Shown piece by piece: positions 21,765-30,632 of a stretch of 64,000 nt of DNA. This DNA comes from Oscillospiraceae bacterium (lineage in GTDB: Bacteria; Bacillota; Clostridia; Oscillospirales; Ruminococcaceae). The notes under the pieces were generated by a model. It saw only the letters and a list, made by a program, of their open reading frames with translations. It was not told the DNA's origin and searched no databases. The position numbers and the translations under genes are program-made. Every line of letters starts with the position of its first letter. Position 1 is the first letter of the stretch. The DNA is taken from the NCBI GenBank assembly GCA_017513135.1, contig JAFWDH010000013.1:1-64000 (forward strand), written 5' to 3'.

Positions 21765-22901
21765 ATGAAAAAGTTTGTCAGTGTATTGCTGCTCGCGGTC
21801 ATGTGCGCTATGATGCTCACCTCCTGCGGCGCAAAGAAGGAAGAGGAGCCGGAGACCTATAAGATCGGTTTCATCGGACCTCTTACAGGTGCCACCTCGA
21901 TGTACGGCAACGCTGTCATGAACGGCGCTGCAATGTATTTCGAAGAAGTCAACAAGAACGGCGGTATAAACGGCCGCCAGGTAGAATTCATAGCTCTGGA
22001 TTCTGAGGGTGACAAGGCTAAGGCAAAGAACGCCTATGAGAGACTGGCCACCGTCGATGAAGTCTCCGCGATCATAGGACCCGTCCTTACCGGTGAGACA
22101 GAGGTCGTTGCCCAGGCAGCTGCAAGTGACGGGCTTCCCCTTGTTACTGCTTCAGCTACAGGCGACAATCTCTCTTCCTACGGAGACGCTCTCTTCAGGA
22201 CCTGCTTCAAGGATTCTTTCCAGGGCGTAAAGCTGGCTGATTACGCCAAGGATGTCCTCGGCATGAGCAAGGTTGCTGCCCTCTATGCGAACAACGACGC
22301 ATATTCTACCGGTCTTTTTGAGGCGTTCAGGGATGAATGCGCAAAGATCGGTCTGGAGATCGTAGCCACAGAGAGTTATGCTACTGGAGATTCAGACTAC
22401 AAGGCTCAGCTTACCAACATCGCAAATGCGGCTCCGGAAGCCGTGTTCTTCCCCTACTACTACGCCGAGTGTTATGATGCGGCGACCCAGGCAAAGGATC
22501 TCGGGCTCTCCGTTCCGTTCCTCGGCGGAGACGGATTCTCAGCGCTGCTCTCTTATGAAGGGGCTGATATGTCGGTCATTGAAGGGTTCGTCTATTCAGA
22601 TCACTTCTCTTCCGAAGCGGGCAACGCGGCTGTCAACGCGTTCGCAAAGGCTTACAGCGATAAGTACGGATACGCAGCTCTCGGTTTCAGCTTCCTCGCT
22701 TATGACGCCGCTATGATCGTCGCAGACGCGATCGACAAGTGCGACTCTGCCGAGTGGGACGCGATCCGCGAACAGATGAAAAAGACAGATATGGACTGCC
22801 TGACCGGACACTACGTGTTCGACGCGGAGAACAACCCGATCAAGCAGGCTGCAATGATCGTCATCAAGGACGGCGAGGGTGTCTTTGACCGCATGTTCTG
22901 A
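21765..22901 (+). CDS. livK: Branched-chain amino-acid ABC transporter, substrate-binding lipoprotein
   Basis: 378 residues. Lipoprotein signal MKKFVSVLLLAVMCAMMLTSCG with lipobox LTSC. The mature protein is a Leu/Ile/Val-binding fold: KIGFIGPLTGATSMYGNAV, NKNGGINGRQVEFI, IIGPVLTGETEVVA, then a C-terminal lobe with VEGFVYSDHF. ATG 21765 follows GGAGGG; the frame is open upstream into the leader region but without start signals. It lies directly after the attenuator terminator and is the first gene of the Liv operon. Confidence 0.93.
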   Translation: MKKFVSVLLLAVMCAMMLTSCGAKKEEEPETYKIGFIGPLTGATSMYGNAVMNGAAMYFEEVNKNGGINGRQVEFIALDSEGDKAKAKNAYERLATVDEVSAIIGPVLTGETEVVAQAAASDGLPLVTASATGDNLSSYGDALFRTCFKDSFQGVKLADYAKDVLGMSKVAALYANNDAYSTGLFEAFRDECAKIGLEIVATESYATGDSDYKAQLTNIANAAPEAVFFPYYYAECYDAATQAKDLGLSVPFLGGDGFSALLSYEGADMSVIEGFVYSDHFSSEAGNAAVNAFAKAYSDKYGYAALGFSFLAYDAAMIVADAIDKCDSAEWDAIREQMKKTDMDCLTGHYVFDAENNPIKQAAMIVIKDGEGVFDRMF

Positions 22902-22911
22902 TCTGTTTACG

Positions 22912-22942
22912 ATGGTGAGTGCCGGTTCCCGGCACTCACCAT
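22912..22942 (+). other. 14-bp intercistronic hairpin between livK and livH
   Basis: ATGGTGAGTGCCGG (22912-22925), loop TTC, then the exact complement CCGGCACTCACCAT (22929-22942). No T-run follows. Such stems protect the upstream message from 3' decay and give more binding protein than permease. Confidence 0.7.
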
Positions 22943-22968
22943 AACAAAATGACTGGACGGTAATTGTC

Positions 22969-23838
22969 GTGAATCTAATCAACCACCTTATCAACGGTAT
23001 CCACGTCGGGAGCATATATGCTCTTGTCGCTCTCGGATACAATATGGTCTACGGCATAGTCAAGCTTATCAACTTTGCTCACGGTGACATTATCATGGCC
23101 GGTGCCTATGTCGCCTTTTTTGCTTTGGACGCGGGACTGCCAACTGTTGTAGCGGTTGCCGCGTCTGTTGTTTTTTGTGTGCTTCTGGGCGTTGTTATCG
23201 AGAAAGTAGCTTACAGGCCTCTGCGGAAGTCTGCGAAGATATCTCTTCTGATAACCGCCATCGGCATCAGCCTGCTTCTTGAGAATGTGGCGCAGAAACT
23301 GTTTTCTGCAACTCCGCGACTGTTTCCCAAGATAATCTCCGGAGGCTTTTATCTCGGAGACAGGCAGATCTCCATGACTACGATAGTTACCATAGTCGTA
23401 TCGGCCGTTCTTATGGCCCTTCTGACTGTGTTTGTTAAGACGACCAATGCCGGTAAGGCTATGCGCGCCGTGTCAGAGGACACCGAAGCCGCTCAGCTCA
23501 TGGGCATCAATGTCGATAATACTATATCGATGACCTTCGCCATTGGATCCGGGCTGGCGGCAATCGCTGCGGTTCTTTATTGCTGTTCATATCCGCAGGT
23601 GTACCCGACCATGGGAGCGCTGTTCGGGATAAAGGCGTTTATCGCAGCTGTTCTCGGCGGTATAGGTTCAATACCCGGAGCCGTAGTCGGCGGTCTTACG
23701 ATAGGCATAGCTGAAGCCCTTACAAAGGGGTATCTCAGCTCCACCTGGGCGGATGCCATCGTATTCTCACTTCTCATAGTGACTTTGCTCCTCAAGCCTT
23801 CCGGCATTCTCGGGCGCAAGGTCGTAGAGAAGGTCTAG
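22969..23838 (+). CDS. livH: Branched-chain amino-acid ABC transporter permease LivH
   Basis: 289 residues, about eight helices. GIHVGSIYALVALGYNMVYGIVKLINFAHGD is the LivH hallmark at residues 10-40, and AVSEDTEAAQLMGINVDNTI is the cytoplasmic loop contacting the ATPase. The start is GTG 22969 with only a weak GGACGG site, which with the hairpin before it suggests lower output than livK. It makes half the channel for Leu, Ile and Val uptake. Confidence 0.93.
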   Translation: MNLINHLINGIHVGSIYALVALGYNMVYGIVKLINFAHGDIIMAGAYVAFFALDAGLPTVVAVAASVVFCVLLGVVIEKVAYRPLRKSAKISLLITAIGISLLLENVAQKLFSATPRLFPKIISGGFYLGDRQISMTTIVTIVVSAVLMALLTVFVKTTNAGKAMRAVSEDTEAAQLMGINVDNTISMTFAIGSGLAAIAAVLYCCSYPQVYPTMGALFGIKAFIAAVLGGIGSIPGAVVGGLTIGIAEALTKGYLSSTWADAIVFSLLIVTLLLKPSGILGRKVVEKV

Positions 23839-23850
23839 GAGGTGACGGGA

Positions 23851-24891
23851 ATGGAAAAGAATCTCAGATCCTTCTTCAGAAGAAGTACGCTCAACGTCAT
23901 CCTTTGCGTGGCTTTCTTTGCTGCTGTCAGTTATATGATCAGCGCGAAGATACTCAACAGGTACTACACCAATATCATCAATCTGGTTCTGATATACATT
24001 ATCGCCGCAGTGAGCCTGAACCTCACCTGCGGATATCTGGGGCAGCTGCCTCTCGGCCATGCGGGATTTATGTCGATAGGAGCGTATACAGCGGCCATAA
24101 TCACTACACATTTCACCTTGCCTGACATCGGGCCGGTATCGGGAAAAGCTCTGCTTTTCCTTATCGCGACCGTTGCAGGCGGAGTCATGGCTATGGCGGC
24201 AGGCGTCCTGATAGGACTTCCTGCGCTTAGGCTGAAGGGAGACTATCTCGCGATCATTACGCTGGCTTTCGGAGAGATAATCCGTGTTCTTGTGCAGAAC
24301 ATCAAGATCACCGGCGGTGCCATGGGCCTTGGAGGGATAGGCAAGTACACGAATTTCGGATGGGGATTCTTCTGGACGGTCATAGTCGTAGCGTTTACTT
24401 ATCTGCTTATCAATTCCAGACACGGCCGTGCGATCAAATCGGTCAGAGAGGACGAGATCGCTGCCGAAAGCGTCGGTATCAATCTCACTTACTATAAGAT
24501 AGTGGCTTTTGCCGGAGCGGCTTTTTTCGCCGGTGTATCCGGCAGCCTTTTCGCTCATCATATCTGCTATCTGGAACCCGGGAACTTCGGGTACAACATG
24601 TCCATAGAGATGCTTGTGATGGTCGTGCTGGGCGGACTCGGGTCAATTTCCGGATCCATCATTGCCGCAACGGTCCTGACCATCATTCCTGAAGTACTGC
24701 AGAGTTTCGCGACATGGAAGATGATCATATACTCACTGCTGCTGGTGGTGGTCATGATCTTCAAACCGTCCGGGCTTATGGGTGACTACGAGTTCTCGGC
24801 TGCCAGACTGATCAGCAGGATGCTGCGCAGAAAAGAAGCGGCCCCGAAACTGCCGGAGAACTACACGGAAGGAGGAGAGTCTGATGACTAA
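23851..24891 (+). CDS. livM: Branched-chain amino-acid ABC transporter permease LivM
   Basis: 346 residues with about ten helices. NLTCGYLGQLPLGHAGFMSIGAY near residue 55 and SVREDEIAAESVGINLTYYK near 197 are family marks. ATG 23851 is preferred to GTG 23842 because AGGAGGTGA stands in front of it. It starts 12 nt after livH and ends 8 nt inside livG. Confidence 0.92.
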   Translation: MEKNLRSFFRRSTLNVILCVAFFAAVSYMISAKILNRYYTNIINLVLIYIIAAVSLNLTCGYLGQLPLGHAGFMSIGAYTAAIITTHFTLPDIGPVSGKALLFLIATVAGGVMAMAAGVLIGLPALRLKGDYLAIITLAFGEIIRVLVQNIKITGGAMGLGGIGKYTNFGWGFFWTVIVVAFTYLLINSRHGRAIKSVREDEIAAESVGINLTYYKIVAFAGAAFFAGVSGSLFAHHICYLEPGNFGYNMSIEMLVMVVLGGLGSISGSIIAATVLTIIPEVLQSFATWKMIIYSLLLVVVMIFKPSGLMGDYEFSAARLISRMLRRKEAAPKLPENYTEGGESDD

Positions 24892-25729
24892 CAGAACGCA
24901 AAGAGCTCCTCTGGTGCCGGTCCCCAGCGGATTCCTGATGAGAGAACAGGATGTCGACAAGACTCCTGTACTTGAGATAAGGCATCTGGGAGTGGATTTC
25001 GGCGGACTGACCGCAGTCGAGGACTTCAATATGGCCCTGGGACGCACCGAGATCGCCGGTCTGATCGGCCCTAACGGAGCTGGAAAGACGACAGTGTTCA
25101 ACCTGCTGACCAATGAGATAGAGCCGACCAGAGGCATCATAATGATAGACGGCTATGACACCAGAGGCAAAAAACCGTATGAGATATGCCGGATGGGTGT
25201 CGCAAGGACATTTCAGAACATAAGGCTGTTCCGGAACATGACCGTGCTGGAGAATGTCAAGATCGGCCTGCATAATGAGATGAAATACTCACTGGGCGAG
25301 GCTGTCCTGAGGCTTCCCAGATACTGGAGCAATGAAACAGTCTCCGATATGCGCGCACTTGAACTGCTTTCCTTCTTCAATATGCAGGACGCCGCGGAAC
25401 TGAAAGCCGGATCGCTTCCCTACGGGGCGCAGAGGCGTCTTGAGATCGTCAGAGCTCTGGCGACCAATCCCAGCCTGCTGCTGCTCGATGAACCTGCTGC
25501 GGGAATGAACCCGTCGGAGACCCTTGAACTGATGAACAACATCAGGAGGATACGTGATGAATTCAATATCGCTGTGCTTCTTATAGAGCATGACATGAAT
25601 CTTGTCATGGGAGTATGCGATGGGATAGTAGTGCTGAACTACGGAAAGATAATCGCGAAGGGATCGCCTGATGACATAATGTCTGACCCGGTAGTCATAG
25701 AGGCTTATCTCGGAAAGGCGGATCAGTGA
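24884..25729 (+). CDS. livG: Branched-chain amino-acid ABC transporter ATPase LivG
   Basis: 281 residues. Walker A GPNGAGKTT near residue 64, LFRNMTVLENVKIGLH as in LivG, the degenerate signature LPYGAQRRLEI (SYGxQ type) near 181, Walker B LLLLDEPAAGMNP near 202 and switch His in LIEHDMNLVM. An additional N-terminal stretch of about 25 residues precedes the core. It overlaps livM by 8 nt and abuts livF. Confidence 0.93.
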   Translation: MTNRTQRAPLVPVPSGFLMREQDVDKTPVLEIRHLGVDFGGLTAVEDFNMALGRTEIAGLIGPNGAGKTTVFNLLTNEIEPTRGIIMIDGYDTRGKKPYEICRMGVARTFQNIRLFRNMTVLENVKIGLHNEMKYSLGEAVLRLPRYWSNETVSDMRALELLSFFNMQDAAELKAGSLPYGAQRRLEIVRALATNPSLLLLDEPAAGMNPSETLELMNNIRRIRDEFNIAVLLIEHDMNLVMGVCDGIVVLNYGKIIAKGSPDDIMSDPVVIEAYLGKADQ

Positions 25730-25730
25730 C

Positions 25731-26429
25731 ATGCTGAATGTAACGGATATAAATGTATATTACGGAAGCATCCATGCGCTGCATGATATGACCTTCCATG
25801 TCAATGACGGCGAGATCGTATCGCTGATCGGAGCGAATGGGGCAGGAAAATCCACCACGCTTAAGACGATCTCAGGCCTTCTGAGGAGCCGCACGGGCGA
25901 CATCGAATTCGACGGACACAGCATAAGCAGGACAGAACCTGACGTTATCGTCAGACAGGGCCTGACGCACGTTCCGGAAGGAAGGCGTATTTTTCTCTCC
26001 ATGACAGTGGAAGAGAACCTCGATATGGGGGCATTTACGGTCAGAGAAGGGAAAAAACAGGCTTTGGACGATGTCTATGACAGGTTCCCGAGACTTGCTG
26101 AAAGACGCAGTCAGATAGCAGGTACTCTGTCCGGCGGAGAGCAGCAGATGCTCGCAATGGGACGTGCGCTGATGATCCGCCCGAAGATGATGATGCTTGA
26201 TGAGCCGTCCATGGGACTTGCGCCGATACTTGTCAGTCAGATAATGGATATAATAGTCGAACTCAACAAAGCCGGGACTACGATACTTCTTGTTGAGCAG
26301 AATGCGAGACTTGCGCTGAAGATATCACACAGAAGCTATGTCATAGAGTCCGGAAGGATCGTGCTTTCCGATACAGCCGAGAATCTGCTGAACAATGACC
26401 AGGTTAAAAAGGCATATCTCGGCGGATGA
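25731..26429 (+). CDS. livF: Branched-chain amino-acid ABC transporter ATPase LivF
   Basis: 232 residues, the usual LivF size. YYGSIHALHDMTFHVNDGEIV, Walker A GANGAGKSTT near 38, THVPEGRRIFLSMTVEENL, signature LSGGEQQMLA near 135 and Walker B MMLDEPSMGLAP near 155. With LivG it powers the importer. It begins one base after the livG stop and ends the operon before a strong terminator. Confidence 0.94.
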   Translation: MLNVTDINVYYGSIHALHDMTFHVNDGEIVSLIGANGAGKSTTLKTISGLLRSRTGDIEFDGHSISRTEPDVIVRQGLTHVPEGRRIFLSMTVEENLDMGAFTVREGKKQALDDVYDRFPRLAERRSQIAGTLSGGEQQMLAMGRALMIRPKMMMLDEPSMGLAPILVSQIMDIIVELNKAGTTILLVEQNARLALKISHRSYVIESGRIVLSDTAENLLNNDQVKKAYLGG

Positions 26430-26449
26430 TATACCGGTAGTTAAATGAC

Positions 26450-26484
26450 GCTGCAGGCTCTTTCATAAGAGTCTGCGGCTTTTT
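26450..26484 (+). terminator. Terminator of the Liv operon
   Basis: GCTGCAGGCTCTT and AAGAGTCTGCGGC form a 13-bp stem with two G-U pairs and loop TCAT, followed by five T. Confidence 0.9.
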
Positions 26485-26514
26485 CGTTTTGGTATTTATT
26501 TTGAAAAGGCATGA

Positions 26515-26523
26515 TGCTATAAT
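26515..26523 (+). promoter_or_regulatory. Extended -10 promoter of the accessory cluster
   Basis: TGCTATAAT, an extended -10 element with no good -35 box at 16-18 nt. The expected start is near 26530, at the edge of the first GTTAG-N6-CTAAC operator. Confidence 0.6.
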
Positions 26524-26530
26524 GACTACG

Positions 26531-26550
26531 AAGTTAGCGAATGCTAACTA
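26531..26550. promoter_or_regulatory. GTTAG-N6-CTAAC operator, copy 1
   Basis: AAGTTAG-CGAATG-CTAACTA, a dyad covering the predicted transcription start. It matches three other copies in the window (26593, 34307, 44643). A TetR-type repressor is the likeliest binder, by size and symmetry. Confidence 0.7.
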
Positions 26551-26592
26551 ATATGTATCTTTTCATATGAATGGAACAGTAATACTGAAGAC

Positions 26593-26612
26593 GAGTTAGT
26601 AATATCTAACCA
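26593..26612. promoter_or_regulatory. GTTAG-N6-CTAAC operator, copy 2
   Basis: GAGTTAG-TAATAT-CTAACCA. Its centre is 62 bp from that of copy 1, close to six helical turns, so dimers on both sites would lie on one face of the DNA. Confidence 0.7.
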
Positions 26613-26668
26613 ACATGAGGAATACGGGTCCGGTTTGACATGCTGCAGGTGATGAGAAGGGCGTAGAT

Positions 26669-27274
26669 ATGTTTTGGGACACTGTTGCGGGTGTGTACGA
26701 TGTTTTTGTGAACATAATAAACAGGAAGACTCACATAAGACTCAGAAATACGGTAAGCGAAATGATCAGCCCGGACGATACTGTGCTGGAATGCGCATGC
26801 GGTACGGGAATGCTCACATCTGTCATCGCGGGAAGATGCCGAAAGCTCATTGCGACAGACATCTCCGAAAAGATGCTGGATAAGGCAAGAAAGAACTGCA
26901 AAGAAATCGGAAATATCGCTTTTGAGATCGCTGACATAACAGCTCTCGAATATCCTGATAATTCGTTCGAAAAGGTGGTTGCAGGAAATGTGATACACCT
27001 GCTCGATGATCCGAGAGGAGCTCTTGGAGAACTGGATCGTGTCTGCATGCCGGGAGGGAAGCTAATTATTCCGACATATATAAACAAAGCGCCAAACGGA
27101 AAAACAAGCCGGTTTGCGCATGCGGTAGGAAAGGCGGGTGCTGATTTCAGACAGCAGTTCACCGCTGAGAGCTACCGCCGCTTTTTCCAGCAGTCCGGAT
27201 ACGGCGATGTGGAGGTCTCGGTAGCTGACGGACGTATTCCGTGCGCGGTTGCAGTCATGGGGAAAAAGAGCTGA
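26669..27274 (+). CDS. SAM-dependent methyltransferase, class I (UbiE-like)
   Basis: 201 residues. Motif I VLECACGTGMLTSVIA near residue 38 binds S-adenosylmethionine, ATDISEKMLDKARKN is motif II and FEKVVAGNVIHLLDDP is the post-II region. The acceptor is unknown. It is the first gene of the 22-kb cluster, 57 nt after operator copy 2, and its TGA overlaps the ATG of the hydrolase gene. It shares no obvious specificity region with the other methyltransferases of the cluster. Confidence 0.85.
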   Translation: MFWDTVAGVYDVFVNIINRKTHIRLRNTVSEMISPDDTVLECACGTGMLTSVIAGRCRKLIATDISEKMLDKARKNCKEIGNIAFEIADITALEYPDNSFEKVVAGNVIHLLDDPRGALGELDRVCMPGGKLIIPTYINKAPNGKTSRFAHAVGKAGADFRQQFTAESYRRFFQQSGYGDVEVSVADGRIPCAVAVMGKKS

Positions 27275-28080
27275 TGACGATACATGAATACGGAAAAGAA
27301 AACAGCATGACTGTCGTGCTGATCCATCCTTCGCTTGTGATGTGGGACTACTTTGAGTATGTCATACCGCTTTTAAAGAATGATTATCACCTTATAATAC
27401 CTGCGCTGCCAGGATACGATGAAGAGAAAGACAGCGATTTCACAGGGGTGGAAGACATCTCCGGAAAGCTGGCTGACTGGCTTGAGGCAAATGGAATAGA
27501 TTTCGTGAACTGTATCTACGGCTGTTCCATGGGCGGTTCGGTGGTAATAAGATTTCTGGCTGACGGAAGGATAAGGACGGGCAGCGCGGTGATCGACGGA
27601 GGCATAACGCCGTATCAGCTTCCGTGGATACTTACAAGACTTATCGCCGTGAGAGATTTTCTCATGGTGTATATCGGTAAGCTGGGCGGGATAAAGCTGC
27701 TGCAGAAGGCTTTCACGTCAGATGAATACTCGGACGAGGACCTGAAATATATGGAAAAAGTGCTGGAGCATATGAGTGCGAAAACGATATGGCGGACTTT
27801 TGAGTCATGCAATAACTATGCGATGCCGGAAACTATCAGCGCACACGGAGCAAGAGTGGCGTACTGGTACGCGAAGACAGAGGAAAAAGAACGCAGGTGG
27901 GATATCCGGTATGTGAAGAAATATTTCCCGGAAACCGAATTCAGAGCATTCAGTGAGACCGGCCACGGCGGGCTTGCGGTACTGAAACCTGAACTGTTTG
28001 CGTCAGAGCTATCTGCTGCAGCTGAGAGGGGAACTGAAGAACTAAGGTCAATAATGGATATCAGTCTGGAGAGACGGTAA
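27274..28080 (+). CDS. Alpha/beta hydrolase
   Basis: 268 residues. VVLIHPSLVMWDYFEYVIPLL is the first strand and oxyanion region, GCSMGGS near residue 85 the nucleophile elbow, and a C-terminal ETGHGGLAVL holds the likely catalytic His. ATG 27274 overlaps the methyltransferase stop (TGATG), and the stop overlaps the next ATG (TAATG), so three genes are coupled. Ester or amide substrate unknown. Confidence 0.83.
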   Translation: MTIHEYGKENSMTVVLIHPSLVMWDYFEYVIPLLKNDYHLIIPALPGYDEEKDSDFTGVEDISGKLADWLEANGIDFVNCIYGCSMGGSVVIRFLADGRIRTGSAVIDGGITPYQLPWILTRLIAVRDFLMVYIGKLGGIKLLQKAFTSDEYSDEDLKYMEKVLEHMSAKTIWRTFESCNNYAMPETISAHGARVAYWYAKTEEKERRWDIRYVKKYFPETEFRAFSETGHGGLAVLKPELFASELSAAAERGTEELRSIMDISLERR

Positions 28081-28715
28081 TGAGATATACGGGAATGCCC
28101 ATGGGAATGTGGATACTGTTCAAAAGGTCCTTCCGCGATCACCTGGTGTCTATGATGGGATACAGTGTGGCTGAAGCGGAAGAGGTGACTGCATCTGCGA
28201 AGAAAAGATATCACGGGATCATAAGCAGACTTCCGGAGTTTGAGAAGACTGACAGATTCAAGATGAACATAGTCAACTGTTCGATGCTGTGCGCGTTTGT
28301 TCTGAGCATGAAAGAGAGACCCGGTGTGGACCGGCTTACCGGTTACTACGCGCAGTCGATGATGACAGGACCGATGAGATGGTTCTGCAGAATGAGCGGA
28401 AAAAGAAAGTTTACTGACAAGGACATCGCTGGAATGAAAAGCACTGCCGCACTGAGGGCAGCGGACCGCAATCCGTATTCGTGGAATATGGAGTATCTGC
28501 CGTATGAGGACGGCAGCGGATATGAGGCAAGGTTTTCAAGATGCGGTATATGCACGCTGATGAGGGAACTTGGCCTTTTCGATCTGGTGCCTGCCATGTG
28601 TCATCTTGACTACACCATGAGCGAAGCGGGAGGTGTCAGTGATTTCGTGCGGGAATATACTCTGGCATCCGGAGGTCCGTACTGTGACTGCGGATATAAA
28701 AAGTTAAGGAGATAG
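28080..28715 (+). CDS. ATC-hydrolase-like protein 1 (PF14196 family)
   Basis: 211 residues related to L-2-amino-thiazoline-4-carboxylic acid hydrolase. The C-terminal core has the family cysteines: RCGICTLMRELGLFDLVPAM, then CHLDYTMSE, and PYCDCGY at the end. The N-terminal half is helical. In Pseudomonas the named enzyme opens ATC on the way to L-cysteine; most family members have no tested role and this one is only a homologue. It is the first of four in the cluster and the only one without a four-helix membrane partner next to it. Confidence 0.75.
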   Translation: MRYTGMPMGMWILFKRSFRDHLVSMMGYSVAEAEEVTASAKKRYHGIISRLPEFEKTDRFKMNIVNCSMLCAFVLSMKERPGVDRLTGYYAQSMMTGPMRWFCRMSGKRKFTDKDIAGMKSTAALRAADRNPYSWNMEYLPYEDGSGYEARFSRCGICTLMRELGLFDLVPAMCHLDYTMSEAGGVSDFVREYTLASGGPYCDCGYKKLRR

Positions 28716-28718
28716 ATC

Positions 28719-28967
28719 ATGATCAGGACAGTTTTGAAGATAGAAGGAATGATGTGCGGCATGTGCGAGGTGCACATCTGCGATGCAATAAGGAAGGCAG
28801 TCCCTTCCGCAAGGAAAGTATCGGCTTCGCGAGGCAGGAAGGAAGCTTCATTCCTCACCGAAGATGCCGTAGATGCCAAGGTTATAAAAGACGCCATAGA
28901 TGCGACAGGTTATGAATGTCTCTCAGTGGCTTCAGAACCTTACAAAAAGAGGGGGCTCTTCGGATGA
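28719..28967 (+). CDS. Heavy-metal-associated (HMA) domain protein
   Basis: 82 residues, a single ferredoxin-like HMA domain. The metal site is GMMCGMCEVHICDAI near residues 11-25, with Met-x-Cys-x2-Cys as in CopZ-type chaperones, and EDAVDAKVIKDAIDATGYE at the C-terminal helix. It probably carries a soft metal such as Cu(I) in the cytoplasm. It overlaps the next gene by ATGA. A P-type ATPase 12 kb downstream in the same cluster could be the receiver. Confidence 0.85.
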   Translation: MIRTVLKIEGMMCGMCEVHICDAIRKAVPSARKVSASRGRKEASFLTEDAVDAKVIKDAIDATGYECLSVASEPYKKRGLFG

Positions 28968-29812
28968 AGAAGTATCACATAGAGAAGAACACTATACAGG
29001 AGACCCTTGTGATTCCCCTTTTCGGACGACTTGTCTGCTCCGAACGTTTTCCTGCTTTGTTCTCTGATCCGGAAGCGAAACGTATCTGCGGATCGCTGGA
29101 TTACGACTTCGAGGAAAAACGGAAAAAGATGGAGTCGCCCGCAGGGCTTTTTGGAGCGCTGGAGGTTGCTCAGAGACAGTACGACCTGCTGTGTGAGGTA
29201 AAGAACTATCTCGGCGAACACCCGGAAGCTGCGGTTGTAAATCTTGGCTGCGGTCTTGATGACACTTTTTCCAAAGCTGACAATGGGTTGTGCAGGGGAT
29301 ACAACATCGACTTTCCGGACGTTATCGCCGTACGGAACGAACTGCTGCCCGCCGGTGAGAGAGAGCAGAACATTGCATGTGATCTCAATGATTATTCCTG
29401 GATGGATCTTATTGATCAGACGGATGGTGTCGTCTTCTTCGCTGCAGGGGTTTTCTATTATTTCAGGACAGAGGACGTGAAGAAACTGTTTCTTGCTATG
29501 GCTGACCGCTTTCCCGGTGCTGAACTGGTTTTCGATATTTGCAACGAGCGCGGCGCGAAGCTGATGAGAAAGACCTGGCTCAAGGAAGCCGGCATCACAG
29601 ACGTCGGAGCTTATTTCTCACTGGAGGATCCGAAGGAGCTTTCATTATGGAGCGGAAGCTTCAGGCAGGTGGTCTCCAGAAGCTATATGCGTGGATACAG
29701 GGATATATACAATGACGTAAGCCTGCTGCACAAACTGATGATCCGTTTCTGTGACGGGCTGGTCAAGATGCGCATAGTCCGTATCTCATTCAAGGAGAAC
29801 ACCGCGGACTGA
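28964..29812 (+). CDS. Leucine carboxyl methyltransferase-family O-methyltransferase (TcmP-like)
   Basis: 282 residues. VVNLGCGLDDTFSK near residue 82 is the SAM-binding motif of the LCM/TcmP family, YNIDFPDVIAVRNELLP the following acidic loop, and VVFFAAGVFYYFRTEDVKKL matches the active region. Family members methylate carboxyl or hydroxyl groups of polyketides and other small molecules. ATG 28964 overlaps the HMA stop (ATGA). Target is unknown. Confidence 0.85.
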   Translation: MKKYHIEKNTIQETLVIPLFGRLVCSERFPALFSDPEAKRICGSLDYDFEEKRKKMESPAGLFGALEVAQRQYDLLCEVKNYLGEHPEAAVVNLGCGLDDTFSKADNGLCRGYNIDFPDVIAVRNELLPAGEREQNIACDLNDYSWMDLIDQTDGVVFFAAGVFYYFRTEDVKKLFLAMADRFPGAELVFDICNERGAKLMRKTWLKEAGITDVGAYFSLEDPKELSLWSGSFRQVVSRSYMRGYRDIYNDVSLLHKLMIRFCDGLVKMRIVRISFKENTAD

Positions 29813-29852
29813 ATACGGGTGTCAGAAATAATGAAGAAAGGATGGGGCACAT

Positions 29853-30632
29853 ATGAAGACGGTCATCTCGGGACTTCTTATCCCGTTCATAGGAACATCC
29901 GCCGGCGCCGCCTGCGTGTTCTTCCTCAAAAAGGACCTGCGGACCGGAGTGCAGCGCGCGCTGACAGGCTTTGCCGCAGGCGTGATGGTGGCTGCCTCTG
30001 TATGGAGCCTCATCATCCCGGCCATTGAACAGTCCTCTGCCATGGGACAGCTGGCGTTCCTGCCTGCGTTCGCGGGCTTCTGGCTCGGCATACTGTTCCT
30101 GCTCTTCCTGGACCATGTGATTCCCCACCTGCACAGAAGAATCGGACAGGCTGAAGGCCCAAGGAGCAGGCTTCCCCGCACCGCAATGATGGTGCTGGCG
30201 GTGACTCTGCACAATATCCCGGAAGGCATGGCTGTGGGAGTCGTGTATGCGGGACTTATGAACGGGTCGGCAAAGATAACGGCCGGCGGCGCTCTGGCAC
30301 TGGCCCTCGGAATAGCGATACAGAATTTCCCGGAAGGAGCGATCATATCCATGCCGCTCTACGCTGAGGGAAAAAGCAGGAGATCTTCATTCTGGCTCGG
30401 AGTGCTTTCAGGTGCAGTGGAACCCGTTTTCGGTGGGCTTACCGTAATGGTAGCTGGACTGGTAGTGCCGGCGATGCCGTATTTTCTGTCCTTTGCGGCC
30501 GGAGCGATGCTGTATGTGGTGGTCGAGGAACTTATACCTGAGATGTCCGCTGGAGAGCATTCGAACATCGGTGTAATCTCCTTTGCTGCGGGCTTCAGTG
30601 TGATGATGGCGCTGGATGTTGCGCTTGGATGA
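29853..30632 (+). CDS. ZIP-family metal transporter
   Basis: 259 residues with eight predicted helices. The two metal-site helices are visible: LHNIPEGMAVGVVYAG near residue 119 and QNFPEGAIISMPLYAEG near 155, the HN-x-PEG pattern of ZupT/GufA-type ZIP proteins. It moves zinc, iron or manganese into the cytoplasm. The stop overlaps the next ATG (ATGA). Together with the HMA protein and P-type ATPase it gives the cluster a metal theme. Confidence 0.9.
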   Translation: MKTVISGLLIPFIGTSAGAACVFFLKKDLRTGVQRALTGFAAGVMVAASVWSLIIPAIEQSSAMGQLAFLPAFAGFWLGILFLLFLDHVIPHLHRRIGQAEGPRSRLPRTAMMVLAVTLHNIPEGMAVGVVYAGLMNGSAKITAGGALALALGIAIQNFPEGAIISMPLYAEGKSRRSSFWLGVLSGAVEPVFGGLTVMVAGLVVPAMPYFLSFAAGAMLYVVVEELIPEMSAGEHSNIGVISFAAGFSVMMALDVALG

